DNA of 64,000 bases, taken from NCBI GenBank assembly GCA_001403775.1, contig CYUG01000013.1, positions 1,300 through 65,299 on the forward strand, given 5' to 3'. Below the pieces are notes generated by a model that saw only the letters and a list, made by a program, of their open reading frames with translations, was not told the DNA's origin and searched no databases. How positions within the stretch are numbered: the stretch's first letter is position 1; each line of letters starts with the position of its first letter. This document shows, piece after piece, positions 42,987 through 52,254 of this stretch. A program made the position numbers and the translations under genes. The stretch is from Dermabacter indicis (GTDB lineage: Bacteria; Actinomycetota; Actinomycetes; Actinomycetales; Dermabacteraceae).

Positions 42987-43195
42987 GACTCTTCCGTGGC
43001 CCGATCAGCCTCCCGGGTGCTTAGCGACGGGCCGATTCCGCGAAGTCACATGGTTTCCGGAAGGGGAAACGAGTATGGCTCGAGCCTACCGGAGTTACGG
43101 CACCTCGCGCGAGTGTGCTCGTTCACGGCGCGTCACGAGAGCGGTGCCATCGTGGGCATGACGATGGCGAGAAACAGGGTTCTGTCCCGGTGTTC

Positions 43196-45043
43196 CTAGC
43201 GTGACCAGGCACTCCATAGCTCGGCGTACCGTCCGTCAAGCGCCACGAGTTCGTCGTGGCTTCCCGACTCCACGATCGCGCCGTCGTCCATGACAAAAAT
43301 CCGGTCGGCTTCCTTCGCCTGAGTGAGGCGGTGCGCGACGATGACCGTCGTGCGCCCGCGCGCAACCTCGAGCGCCGCACGTTCGAGCACTCGCGCTCCC
43401 GAACTGCCTTCATCGGCCGTGGCCTCATCCATGATGAGAATTGCCGGGTCTTGAAGCACGATGCGCGCGAGTGCAAGCTGCTGGCCTTGTTCAGCGGTGA
43501 GCTTCGCGCCTTTCTCTCCAACCTCGGTGTCAAGTCCCTTGGGGAGGAGCCTTGCCCAATCCTCAGCGCCGACGCGCGCGAGGGCGCTCCATAGGTCGGC
43601 GTCGCTCGCCTCGTCGATCGCGAGACTCAGGTCCTCGCGTAGGGTCCCGTGGAACACGTGCACGTCCTGGGAGACGATCGAGGCGTGGGCGCGCACGGCC
43701 TCGAGATCTGCGTGCGCGAGGTTTGCGCCTCCGTGGAGCACGCGTCCCCAGCGCGGTGTGAGCGTGCCGGCCATGATTGAGGCGAGGGTTGATTTCCCTG
43801 CTCCCGAGGCTCCCACAAGCGCGACGGTCTCGCCCTCCTCGATCGTGAGATCGATCGGGGCAAGCACAATGCGGCCCTCCTCGCTATAGGCGTGAGAGAC
43901 ACCGTCAAGGCGAATCGAGCCGTCCTCCGGTACTTCGCGTCCGGGTGATTGAGCAGGGTCGATCGAGGTGATGACCCCCACCATGCGCGTGAGGCTTGCC
44001 GCCGCGGATTGCACGTCATCGAGCGAGAAGATGAGGGACTGGAGGGGCCAAAAGAGCGTCACGATGTAGATGCACGCCGAGGCCACGAGCCCCACCGGCA
44101 TGAGCCCCGCCTGGACGGTCGCGTACCCGATGAGCAGCACAAGAATGACGGCGAGGGTTTCGGGGATCATCATGATCCACACGACTTGCACGATGAGGCG
44201 GAAGATCCTCAGCACGAGCGCGTAGGCGGCGGCGCTCAGCGAGCCAACGTGCCGCGTCTCGCGCTCTTCGATGCCGTAGGCGTGCACGGTCGGGGCACCA
44301 TTGATTGCGGCAAGGAGACCCTGCGCACGCGCGCCTTTCGCGATGCGTTCGACGCGGTAGATGCGGTTCGTGCGCGGAAGGTAAAAGCGCAGTGCCCATA
44401 CATAAAAGGGAATGATCGCGACAACCAGAATGAGAAGCCACGGGCTGATCACGACGAGCGCGATGAACGTCACCGTGATCTGGAAGGTCACCGTGACGAG
44501 CCACGGAACGATGTTGTTGACGGCCTTCGCGGTGACGTCGACGTCGTCGGCGACTCTCGAGAGTGCGTCGCCGATGCCCGCCCGCTCCATCGTTTGCGTG
44601 GGCAGATCGAGGGCGCGGTCAATGACGTCCTCGCGCATGCCCGCAAGCACACGCTGGCCGAGTCCCGAGATGAGGGCGCGTGAAAGAGCCGAGGCGAGCG
44701 CTTGTACGGCGCCCGCTGCGACGATCATCCCGGCGATGGTCCAGAGCGCCTGAGTAGTTCCTCCGGCAGTTACCACGTCTACCGCGCGTCCCATGAAGTA
44801 GGGGCCGAGCGCTCCCGCGAGCGCAGCGATGACGGTTGCGGCGAGCATTCCGAGCGCGAGCGGAGTGAAGTCGCGAAGGCGTGTGAGCACGAATCGTCCC
44901 GTCTCACCGAAGGAGGCGATAGGGAGAAGCTCGGCGTGGCGCGAAAGCTGGCGCGCCACGTCGCCTTCGGCCTCCATCGAGGCGATCAGGTCGCGTTCGG
45001 CTTCGCTCGCAGTGTTTGCTACGTGCGTGCTGTTTTCGCTCAT
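43196..45043 (-). CDS. ABC exporter subunit with degenerate signature motif
   Basis: A 615-residue half transporter: six membrane helices followed by an ATPase domain. Walker A GASGAGKS (about residue 412), Walker B with catalytic Glu (ILIMDEATAD, about 535) and the H-loop His (IVAHRLT, about 567) are intact. The signature normally LSGGQ reads LTAEQGQQ (about 515). The upstream gene supplies the complementary half. Its ATG overlaps the stop of that gene (ATGA), so the two form a coupled heterodimer, probably a drug, lipid or peptide exporter of the B family. The substrate is unknown. Confidence 0.88.
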   Translation of the reverse strand: MSENSTHVANTASEAERDLIASMEAEGDVARQLSRHAELLPIASFGETGRFVLTRLRDFTPLALGMLAATVIAALAGALGPYFMGRAVDVVTAGGTTQALWTIAGMIVAAGAVQALASALSRALISGLGQRVLAGMREDVIDRALDLPTQTMERAGIGDALSRVADDVDVTAKAVNNIVPWLVTVTFQITVTFIALVVISPWLLILVVAIIPFYVWALRFYLPRTNRIYRVERIAKGARAQGLLAAINGAPTVHAYGIEERETRHVGSLSAAAYALVLRIFRLIVQVVWIMMIPETLAVILVLLIGYATVQAGLMPVGLVASACIYIVTLFWPLQSLIFSLDDVQSAAASLTRMVGVITSIDPAQSPGREVPEDGSIRLDGVSHAYSEEGRIVLAPIDLTIEEGETVALVGASGAGKSTLASIMAGTLTPRWGRVLHGGANLAHADLEAVRAHASIVSQDVHVFHGTLREDLSLAIDEASDADLWSALARVGAEDWARLLPKGLDTEVGEKGAKLTAEQGQQLALARIVLQDPAILIMDEATADEGSSGARVLERAALEVARGRTTVIVAHRLTQAKEADRIFVMDDGAIVESGSHDELVALDGRYAELWSAWSR

Positions 45044-46824
45044 CGTTGCACCATCTTCCGGTATGCCTCGGTGTGCATGAGCTCGTGGTGGGGGCCTTCG
45101 GCGCTTACCTCGCCGCCTCGAACGAAGAGCACGTGGTCGGCCTGATCGAGAAGCGCCGGAGCCTTCGCGATGAGGACCGTGATACGGTCCTCAACCTTGC
45201 GCGCCTCGCGCACCCCTTGGGCGATTTTGTGTTCCGTCACGGCGTCGACCGCGGTCGTCGGGTCGTTGAGCACAAGCACGGGAACATCCGCCGCAAGTGC
45301 GCGTGCAAGAGCCAGGCGCTGGCGCTGGCCACCAGAGAGGTTCGCGCCGCGGTCAAGGATGCGCGTGTCGAGCCCCTCGGGCAGGATCCTCAAAAGATCA
45401 TCTGCGCCTGCGGATTCGAGAGCCGCGTGCGCCCAGGTATCGGGATCGTTCGTCGTGCCGGGTGAAGCGCCCGGAGCGGGGCGCTTTGTGTCGAGTTGCT
45501 CGCGCAGCGTGCCATCGAAAAGGTCGACCGCGTGCGGCTCGATAAGGAGGCTTTCGCGCGGAATGCCGAGCGAAGAAAGTTCGTTGAGGGCGAGGCGGGC
45601 GTCGGAAGCGGATTCCGGAACGAGGGCGACGATCTGAGAATCGCGCACGGTGCCGAGAAGAGGGGTGGAGATTTCACCGAGGCCCGGAAGACGTGGGGGA
45701 GCAGTGGGCTCCGTGCGTGCCGAAAGGGCCTCGGGCGAGCCGGCCCTGACGAGGGAATTGAGTGCGGGCTCGGTGATGCTTCGCCCCATTTCGCTCAGGA
45801 GCTGGCGGATGCGGCGCGCCGAGGTCGAGAAGCTTGCCCACCACACGGGCACGCCGGCGAGGCCCGCCATCATGCCCGAAAGGTTGCGCACGAGACCCGC
45901 AATCGAGATGAACACGCCTACCGACATCGCGCCCTCGAGCGTGAGCGTACCCGAGGCGACGACGACCGCGGCAATCATGATCGAAGAGGTAAAGAGCATG
46001 AGGCCGTCGGAAAGGCCGGAGAAGCGCGCGTTCGTGAGGGCAGCGTCGAGTGCCATGCGTGAGCGCGCCCGGTAGGTCGAGCGCGCGCGGGTTTGCACCC
46101 CCAGCCCCTGAAGTACGCGAAGGCCGTGCACGAGATCCGTTGCGGTCGAAGCGGCGTCGGCAGCGCGTGACTGCTGGTTGTCGTACTTTTCCGAAAGGAT
46201 CGGTGTGACAACCCGCAAGATGACAACTTGCAGGGCGAGGCTCGCAAAAACGATGAGCCCCACGACTGGATTCATGACCGTGAGCCACACACCTGCCCCC
46301 ACGACGGCGATTGACGCGGGCACGGCCCACGTCATCATGTCGAAGACATCGGGAGCGCGATCAGCATCCGAGGTCGCGATTGAAAGGATTTCGCCTGCGG
46401 GGCGATCAATCTGTCGGGACGCGGGGTCGAGGGCAGCCGCGGTGACGGCGAGGCGCAGATTGTGCTGCTCGCGCGCTCGGATCTCCATGATCGGTTCGAA
46501 AAATCGCGCCCAGCACCAGTTGGAGAGAAGCAGGAGTCCTGCAAGACCCGCGGCACCGCCCACGGTGGGCCACAGATTGGCTTTAAAGATGCCGTGATCG
46601 ATCACGAGGCCGATCCCGATAGGGATGAACATATTGATCGCTTCGCTTGCCATCGCGAGCACCATGAACCACGTGAGTGGGCGGGAGTTGCGCCGCAGAA
46701 TCGCGCGCATGACCGACCGCTCGCGCAGCTCGCTTTTGCTGAGGTGCGCTTCCGCGGCATGGCGCTTCGCGCGCTTCTTTGCGCGGGTGTTTTCGGTGCT
46801 CACGGGCGCTTCGCTCATCCCCAT
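45040..46824 (-). CDS. ABC exporter subunit with lost Walker A, partner of the next gene
   Basis: A 594-residue half transporter with six helices and an ATPase domain. The region where Walker A should be reads VALVPESASDARL (about residue 396), without the GxxGxGKS/T loop. Walker B reads VLVLNDPTTAVD, so both the Asp and the catalytic Glu are changed, and the H-loop region reads LIAKAPALL without His. In contrast, the signature LSGGQRQRLALARAL is perfect. It can therefore complete only the ATP site whose Walker motifs come from the partner. Start is the ATG at 46824, or the one two codons on. An N-terminal basic segment (RAKKRAKRHAAEAH) precedes the first helix. Confidence 0.87.
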   Translation of the reverse strand: MGMSEAPVSTENTRAKKRAKRHAAEAHLSKSELRERSVMRAILRRNSRPLTWFMVLAMASEAINMFIPIGIGLVIDHGIFKANLWPTVGGAAGLAGLLLLSNWCWARFFEPIMEIRAREQHNLRLAVTAAALDPASRQIDRPAGEILSIATSDADRAPDVFDMMTWAVPASIAVVGAGVWLTVMNPVVGLIVFASLALQVVILRVVTPILSEKYDNQQSRAADAASTATDLVHGLRVLQGLGVQTRARSTYRARSRMALDAALTNARFSGLSDGLMLFTSSIMIAAVVVASGTLTLEGAMSVGVFISIAGLVRNLSGMMAGLAGVPVWWASFSTSARRIRQLLSEMGRSITEPALNSLVRAGSPEALSARTEPTAPPRLPGLGEISTPLLGTVRDSQIVALVPESASDARLALNELSSLGIPRESLLIEPHAVDLFDGTLREQLDTKRPAPGASPGTTNDPDTWAHAALESAGADDLLRILPEGLDTRILDRGANLSGGQRQRLALARALAADVPVLVLNDPTTAVDAVTEHKIAQGVREARKVEDRITVLIAKAPALLDQADHVLFVRGGEVSAEGPHHELMHTEAYRKMVQR

Positions 46825-46927
46825 TAGTTAACGAAGAAATACGAGGTGTCGCAATCGCTTCTCGGAAAACGGACGGTGGCGTCTGACACAATGGCCCGGT
46901 AATGATTCGCGACGAAAGGATCTTCAC

Positions 46928-47548
46928 GTGAGCGCCACGAAACGAGACGTTCTCCTCTACATCGACCCCACGTGCCCGTTCGCGTGGGTCACGAGTCGCT
47001 GGCTCCTTCACGCCGTGAAAGAGCGCCCCGAATATACCCCGCGCTTCTCCATCATGTCGCTGTATGTGCTCAACGAGGGCCGCGATCTCGACCCGAACTA
47101 CCGCGCCCTCATTGACCAGACCCTGAGCCCCGCTCACCTGTTCATGGCCGTGCAGCGCGAGCTCGGCCAGGAGGCGTTCTCGAAGCTCTACACGGCGTGG
47201 GGCGAGCGCTTCCACGTGCAGGACCGCAAGGACGACTACCTCGAGGTCGCGCGTGAATCGCTCGAAGAAGCGGGGATCGATGCTTCCTACCTCGAGCACT
47301 GGGAAGGCCGCACCTACGAGGCCGAGCTGCGCGAGGAACAGGCGAAGGTTCAGAAGATGGTTGGTGACGACGTGGGCACGCCCGTGATCTCTTTCGGTTC
47401 CGGCACCGCGTACTTCGGTCCCGTTTTGACGCGTGCCCCGCGAGGCGAGGAAGCCGGCGCCTTGCTCGATGGTCTCGCCGCGATGACGACCGTGCGTGGC
47501 TTCTCCGAACTCAAACGTGCCCGCACCGGCGGTCTCGACTTCTCCTGA
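46928..47548 (+). CDS. DsbA-like mycothiol-dependent nitroreductase (Rv2466c type), monothiol variant
   Basis: A 206-residue thioredoxin-fold protein with a helical insert, closely following the pattern of M. tuberculosis Rv2466c: SLYVLNEGRDL, DVGTPVISFGSGTAYFGPVLTRAPRGEEAG and FSELKRART. The active site, CPxC in the mycobacterial enzyme, here reads CPFA: Cys16 is kept and the resolving Cys is Ala19. The enzyme may still form a mixed disulfide with mycothiol. It is followed by rpiB and nei2, the same neighbours as in mycobacteria. The GTG start has GAAAGGA upstream. It is divergent from the ABC exporter. Confidence 0.82.
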   Translation: MSATKRDVLLYIDPTCPFAWVTSRWLLHAVKERPEYTPRFSIMSLYVLNEGRDLDPNYRALIDQTLSPAHLFMAVQRELGQEAFSKLYTAWGERFHVQDRKDDYLEVARESLEEAGIDASYLEHWEGRTYEAELREEQAKVQKMVGDDVGTPVISFGSGTAYFGPVLTRAPRGEEAGALLDGLAAMTTVRGFSELKRARTGGLDFS

Positions 47549-47586
47549 AGCTTCCTCTATTTCGATTACAGAAGAAAGGGCCGCTC

Positions 47587-48051
47587 ATGCGCCTTCACAT
47601 CGCTACCGATCATGCCGGCTTTGACCTCAAAAACCGGCTCATCACCATCTTTGAGGGCAAGGGCCACGAGGTCATCGACCACGGTGCGTTCGAGGTCGAC
47701 CCGCTCGATGACTACCCGCCTTTCTGCTCGGACTGCGGCGAGGCCGTGGTCGCGGATCCGGGGAGCCTCGGCATCGTGATCGGCGGCTCGGGCAACGGCG
47801 AGCAGATCGCCGCAAACAAGGTCAAGGGCGTGCGCGCGGCCCTCGTGTGGAACGAGGCGACCGCGAAGCTTGCACGTGAGCACAACGACGCGAATGTGAT
47901 CGCCGTTGGTGCGCGCCAGCACAGCGAGGAAGAACTCATCGGCCTCATCGAGACGTTCGTCAACGAGCCCTTCTCGGGCGACGAACGCCACGTGCGGCGA
48001 ATCGCCAAGATCGCCGAATACGAAAAGACGGGCACGTACGCCAAGCGCTAA
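47587..48051 (+). CDS. rpiB: Ribose-5-phosphate isomerase B
   Basis: A 154-residue RpiB/LacAB isomerase, interconverting ribose-5-phosphate and ribulose-5-phosphate. The N-terminus MRLHIATDHAGFDLK carries the conserved DHAG, and GIVIGGSGNGEQIAANKVKGVRAALVW holds the anion-binding GSGNGE loop; here a Ser stands where E. coli RpiB has the catalytic Cys, as in mycobacterial RpiB, which uses Glu. RHVRRIAKI near the end binds phosphate. It is downstream of the nitroreductase and upstream of nei2, likely one operon. Confidence 0.93.
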   Translation: MRLHIATDHAGFDLKNRLITIFEGKGHEVIDHGAFEVDPLDDYPPFCSDCGEAVVADPGSLGIVIGGSGNGEQIAANKVKGVRAALVWNEATAKLAREHNDANVIAVGARQHSEEELIGLIETFVNEPFSGDERHVRRIAKIAEYEKTGTYAKR

Positions 48052-48068
48052 CGAAAGGGCGGTGAGCG

Positions 48069-49076
48069 ATGCCCGAAGGGAACACGATTCACCGGCTCGC
48101 ACGCGCGATGAACGCCGCATTCGGGAGCACCCGGGTGCGGCTTTCCTCACCGCAGGGCCGGTTCGAGCAAGGGGCCGCGGAACTTGACGGCTGGATTATG
48201 GCGCGCGCGGAGGCGGCCGGGAAGCACCTCTTTTTGGGCTTCGCCCCACATGAGGATTCTGCCCCGCTGCGGTTTATCCACATTCACCTGGGACTGTACG
48301 GTTCGTGGGCCTTCGCAGGGAGCGAGAGTTTCCACCGGGTGCGCGCGATTGGAGCACCCCGAAGGGGACTTGAAGTGGGGGCCGACGGCACCTGGGCCTC
48401 GATCGTGCCGGGGGCAAACGTCAGACTCCGCATTCGCGGGGCAGAGGGGCTTGCTGACCTGACCGGCCCCAACCAGTGTCGCGTGATTGACGAAGCTGAG
48501 CGAGAGGCGGTGCTCGAGCGACTTGGGCCCGATCCGCTTCGCGATGACGCGGACCCGGGCGAGTTCGTTCGGCGCATCAAAAAATCCCGCCAGAGCATAG
48601 GTCAGCTTCTTATGGATCAGCGCGTATGCGCGGGCATCGGCAACATTTACCGCGCCGAGCTGCTGTTTCGTGCGCGACTCGACCCTTACGTGCCCGGCAA
48701 TGAGCTCACGGCCCCGCTCATCGTGGCCATGTGGGAGGATCTCGTGCCGCTCATGGCCTACGGTGAACGCACAGGTCGCATCGTCACGACCCAGCCCGGG
48801 CATCGCAAGATCCACCGCGAGCTCAACGAGCGCACCGTGCCCGTGTATCAAAACGGCGACGATGACCCCGCGGCCGTTCCACGCGAGGAATCGTTCTACG
48901 TGTACCACCGTCAGGGTTTCCCGTGCCGCGTGTGCGAAGCGCACATCCGCGATGCCGACCTCGCGGGGCGCGCGCTCTACTGGTGCCCCCGCTGCCAACG
49001 ACGCCGCGTGCGCAAAGCGGGGTGGACGGACGTGAACAGCGCAGCGAGCTGGGCCTACACTCGGGAAGGTGAATGA
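48069..49076 (+). CDS. nei2: DNA glycosylase/AP lyase of the Fpg/Nei family (Nei2)
   Basis: A 335-residue base-excision repair enzyme. The mature N-terminus PEGNTIHRLAR provides the catalytic Pro and the Glu of this family. The helix-two-turn-helix reads LLMDQRVCAGIGNIYRAELLFRARLDPY. A C-terminal zinc finger has CRVCEAH and CPRCQRR. It resembles mycobacterial Nei2 (Rv2464c) in context and in having a segment (GERTGRIVTTQ) before the finger. It cuts oxidised pyrimidines. An acceptor for the following GNAT gene: its stop lies two bases before that ATG. Confidence 0.92.
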   Translation: MPEGNTIHRLARAMNAAFGSTRVRLSSPQGRFEQGAAELDGWIMARAEAAGKHLFLGFAPHEDSAPLRFIHIHLGLYGSWAFAGSESFHRVRAIGAPRRGLEVGADGTWASIVPGANVRLRIRGAEGLADLTGPNQCRVIDEAEREAVLERLGPDPLRDDADPGEFVRRIKKSRQSIGQLLMDQRVCAGIGNIYRAELLFRARLDPYVPGNELTAPLIVAMWEDLVPLMAYGERTGRIVTTQPGHRKIHRELNERTVPVYQNGDDDPAAVPREESFYVYHRQGFPCRVCEAHIRDADLAGRALYWCPRCQRRRVRKAGWTDVNSAASWAYTREGE

Positions 49077-49077
49077 G

Positions 49078-49578
49078 ATGAACCGGCACCCCAAGTATGA
49101 GATGCGGACCCTTGAAACACGGCCCGACGGCGCCCGACTCAAGGCCGCCCATCTCAGCTTCATGGACCCCGAAATCGTGTACTCGCTGTGCATGCTGCGC
49201 CAAGACGTGTTTATCCTCGAGCAGCAGGTGACGAGCGAGCAGGAGCTTGACGGGCTCGATCGCGAGGATTCGACGATCACGCTCTGGTGGGAAAAAGACG
49301 GCGATGTGATTGGCACGATTCGCGTGTTCCCCGGCGACGGCTGCATGAGAATCGGGCGCCTCGCGTGCGCCAAGAGTGCGCGCCGCGGCGGCTTTGGCGG
49401 CGCTCTCATGGCCGCGGCGATTGACCTGTGCAAGGAACGTGAGAGCACACAAAAAATCGTGATTCACGGGCAGTCGTACCTCAAGGGCTGGTATGAGTCG
49501 CTCGGCTACGTGACCGTGAGCGACGAATTCGAGGAAGCCGGCATTGCGCACTACACGATGGAGTACCACCACCCGTAG
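49078..49578 (+). CDS. GNAT acetyltransferase (ElaA-like)
   Basis: A 166-residue N-acetyltransferase. The N-terminal motif LCMLRQDVFILEQQV and the following DGLDREDST match ElaA-type GNAT proteins, and RIGRLACAKSARRGGFGGALMAAAI is the acetyl-CoA binding loop (the usual R/QxxGxG/A reads RGGFGGA). HGQSYLKGWYESLGYV is the C-terminal family motif. The acceptor molecule is unknown. The ATG at 49078 has GGGAAGG upstream; a GTG three codons earlier is possible. It is part of the nitroreductase-rpiB-nei2 transcription unit. Confidence 0.82.
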   Translation: MNRHPKYEMRTLETRPDGARLKAAHLSFMDPEIVYSLCMLRQDVFILEQQVTSEQELDGLDREDSTITLWWEKDGDVIGTIRVFPGDGCMRIGRLACAKSARRGGFGGALMAAAIDLCKERESTQKIVIHGQSYLKGWYESLGYVTVSDEFEEAGIAHYTMEYHHP

Positions 49579-49599
49579 GTGTTTCGAGGAGGAGCGACG

Positions 49600-50568
49600 A
49601 TGAGCACAAACGTGTCTGCCGCGCGCACAGCCGGCGAGGAGAACGTCCAGCCACCAGCCACCCTTACGCTTCACCGGGCGAGCGCCGAGCCGTGGGCGCT
49701 CGCGATTCACGGCGGTGCCGGCGGTCGCATCCTTGAGCTCGGTGAACAGGCGGACTACGAGAGCGGGCTTCGCGAGGCACACGCGGCCGGTGAAGCGGTA
49801 CTGTCGGGCGGCGGAAACGCGCTCGAGGCGTGCTGCGCTGCTGTGCAATCGCTCGAGGATAACCCGCTGTTCAATGCCGGACGTGGCGCGGCGCTCGCGA
49901 AAGACGGCCGTGCCGAGCTTGACGCGTCGGTCATGGACGGCACGAGTGGCCTCGCCGGCGCCGTTCTTGCGAGCCGGCACGCGAAGAGCCCGGTGCGCGC
50001 GGCGCGCGCCGTCATGGAGCGCACCGACCACGTCATGATCGTGGACCCACCCGCCGACCTCGTCCGCGAGTGGGGCCTCGAGGTTGCGGACCCCGCATGG
50101 TTTGTCACCGAGCGCCGCCTCGCCCAGTTGCGAAGGCTTCTCGAGAAAAAGGAGACCGGCCCGAGGCATGGCACCGTCGGAGCAGTGGCCCTTGATAGCG
50201 AGGGGCATCTTGCCGCCGCCACTTCGACGGGTGGGATCAGCGCGCAGGATGTCGGTCGCATCGGCGATACGCCCGTGATTGGGGCAGGCACCTATGCACG
50301 CGACGGTCTCGTAGCGCTCTCGTGCACGGGAGAGGGCGAGGCATTTCTGCGCGGCGTGGTCGCGTACGACGTCGCGGCACGCGTGCGTTACGCCCACAGT
50401 GAGCTCCCGAGCGCCGTCGAAGCCACGATTGAGGAAACCCTCACGCAGAAGGGTTCGAGCGGTGGCCTCATTGCGATCGACCCCTCGGGCGCGATGGTGA
50501 TCGCGCACAACTCGCCCATGATGTTCTCGGCGTACCGCGACGGCGACGAGGTGCGCGTGCACCTCTAA
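49600..50568 (+). CDS. Isoaspartyl peptidase / L-asparaginase (family T2)
   Basis: A 322-residue N-terminal nucleophile hydrolase. Family motifs are WALAIHGGAGG near the start, ALEACCAAVQSLEDNPLFNAGRGA, and the autocleavage site HGTVGAVALD, with Thr192 becoming the nucleophile after self-processing. Then follow STGGISAQDVGRIGDTPVIGAGTYA (Thr/Gly substrate loop) and CTGEGEAFLRG. It hydrolyses isoaspartyl dipeptides and asparagine. A GAGGAG ribosome-binding site fixes the ATG at 49600. It may be the last gene of the plus-strand unit that starts at the nitroreductase. Confidence 0.92.
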   Translation: MSTNVSAARTAGEENVQPPATLTLHRASAEPWALAIHGGAGGRILELGEQADYESGLREAHAAGEAVLSGGGNALEACCAAVQSLEDNPLFNAGRGAALAKDGRAELDASVMDGTSGLAGAVLASRHAKSPVRAARAVMERTDHVMIVDPPADLVREWGLEVADPAWFVTERRLAQLRRLLEKKETGPRHGTVGAVALDSEGHLAAATSTGGISAQDVGRIGDTPVIGAGTYARDGLVALSCTGEGEAFLRGVVAYDVAARVRYAHSELPSAVEATIEETLTQKGSSGGLIAIDPSGAMVIAHNSPMMFSAYRDGDEVRVHL

Positions 50569-50598
50569 GGGCGAACGCGCACCGAGAGCATCGCGTTC

Positions 50599-52179
50599 TT
50601 AGCGCACGCGCTTTGCCTTCGACGGCTCGGACTCGTTCCACAAGCGATCCAGTGCCGTCACGGCGATCCACTCGCCGCGCTCGAGCCCCTCGACCTGCAC
50701 CCGCTGGCGCACCGACAGTTCATCGGCGCGTACGCATGCGAGGAGGTTGCGTCCGTCCTCGAGCTCGGCAGGATCGAACTGCGCGCCCGAGACGCGATAG
50801 ATCGCGAAGCTCGTCGCCTCCGAATGCGGGTGGCGATTGAAGGCAACCTCGGCGACTCCACGCGAGGAGTGTGCCTTGAGGCCCTTCGGCGTGCGTGGAG
50901 CCGTGCCACCCATGTGCGCGATCACGGGCACGATTGCGGGATGGGCGTAGTGGCGCTCATAGACCTCACCCATGGCGCCCTCACGCTCGTCGCGCACCGA
51001 GGCAGCCGAGAAATACACGTCGCCCTCCACGCGCGGGTAGTCGCGGTTGAAGTCGAGGTGGCGCGCCGTCTCACCTGCCTCCTCAAAGGCGCCCGAAACC
51101 TGCTTGTACATCGCCTGACCGATGTAGAGTGCGACATCGGTGCCCTCGACGACATCGTTCCACCACGGCACGAGCGCCGCGTAGTCGGCGACCTCAAGCC
51201 CGATCGGCCAGTAGATCTGCGGGTTGATGTAGTCGACGAGGCCGTCCTTGACCCACGCGCGCGAATCGGCGCAAATGATCTCGTAGCTTTCCGAGCCGCT
51301 CGTCGCCGACCCCGCGGGGTCGCTCGTGTCGTTGCGCCAAATCCCGAACGGGCTGATGCCGAACTTCACCCACGGCTTGCACGCGCGAATACGATCGCGC
51401 ATCTCGCGGATGAAGAGCGTGATGTTCTCTCGGCGCCAATCGTCGAGGGCACGCGTGCCGTCCGAGTACCGTTCAAAGGTCGCGTGATCTGGATAGTCTT
51501 CGCCTTCGACCTTGTAGGGATAGAAGTAGTCGTCGAAGTGCACCGCATCGATATCGTAGTTCTCCACTGAATGCATGATCGCGCGCAACGAGTGCTCGCG
51601 GACCTCGGGAATACCCGGATCGAAATAGGTCTTCGTGCCGTAGGCCCAGGCCCAGCCCTCGTTGACGAGCGCGGGGTGGTCGGGAGCGAGATGGTCAACC
51701 GACTCGGTCATCGAGACGCGGAAGGGGTTGTACCACGCGTGGAACTCGAGGTTGCGCTTGTGGGCCTCCTCAATTTGGAACGCGAGAGGATCGAAGCCCG
51801 GATCCTTCCCCTGCTCGCCCGTGAGGAAATGTGACCACGGCTCATACGGCGAAGGCCAGAACGCATCGGCCGAGGGGCGAATTTGCGAGATCACGGCATT
51901 GAGGTTGAGGTCTTGTGCGAGGTCCAGCCAAGCGCGAAACTCAGCTTTCGATTCCTCAGCGCTGAGCCCCATGCGGCTCGGGTAGTCGATGTTCGTGGTG
52001 GAGGCGATCCACATCGCTCGAAATTCGCGGGCACGCGGTGCCGAGGGGGCGTCGGGCCCCTTGCCCTCACGTTGTGAAGGCGATGCGACGGCTGGAGCTG
52101 CCCCAATCGCGACGGCGAAGGCCCCCGTTGTGGCCGCGCCCGAGAGGGTAACGAAAGAACGGCGTGAAAGGTCAGTCAT
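50599..52179 (-). CDS. Secreted glycosyl-hydrolase-like GHL10 (DUF187) protein
   Basis: A 526-residue protein with a twin-arginine signal: MTDLSRRSFVTLSG, then a hydrophobic Ala/Gly stretch ending near AVASPS. The mature part is a TIM-barrel GHL10/DUF187 domain: EFRAMWIASTTNIDYPS, NAVISQIRPSADAFWPS, EFHAWYNPFRVS, YDIDAVHFDDYFYPY (acidic active-site pair) and GISPFGIWRN, followed by a C-terminal beta domain. GHL10 proteins are thought to cut glycans, but few have been characterised. Position next to MurQ, AnmK and NagZ genes suggests a peptidoglycan substrate outside the cell (inference). A GAGGAG ribosome-binding site supports the ATG. Confidence 0.82.
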   Translation of the reverse strand: MTDLSRRSFVTLSGAATTGAFAVAIGAAPAVASPSQREGKGPDAPSAPRAREFRAMWIASTTNIDYPSRMGLSAEESKAEFRAWLDLAQDLNLNAVISQIRPSADAFWPSPYEPWSHFLTGEQGKDPGFDPLAFQIEEAHKRNLEFHAWYNPFRVSMTESVDHLAPDHPALVNEGWAWAYGTKTYFDPGIPEVREHSLRAIMHSVENYDIDAVHFDDYFYPYKVEGEDYPDHATFERYSDGTRALDDWRRENITLFIREMRDRIRACKPWVKFGISPFGIWRNDTSDPAGSATSGSESYEIICADSRAWVKDGLVDYINPQIYWPIGLEVADYAALVPWWNDVVEGTDVALYIGQAMYKQVSGAFEEAGETARHLDFNRDYPRVEGDVYFSAASVRDEREGAMGEVYERHYAHPAIVPVIAHMGGTAPRTPKGLKAHSSRGVAEVAFNRHPHSEATSFAIYRVSGAQFDPAELEDGRNLLACVRADELSVRQRVQVEGLERGEWIAVTALDRLWNESEPSKAKRVR

Positions 52180-52254
52180 GAAAAATCTCCTCGTTGAGAA
52201 TGGCATGAAGGTGGAGAAAAACGACGTCGGCGCCCGTTGTGAACCTTGCCCATG

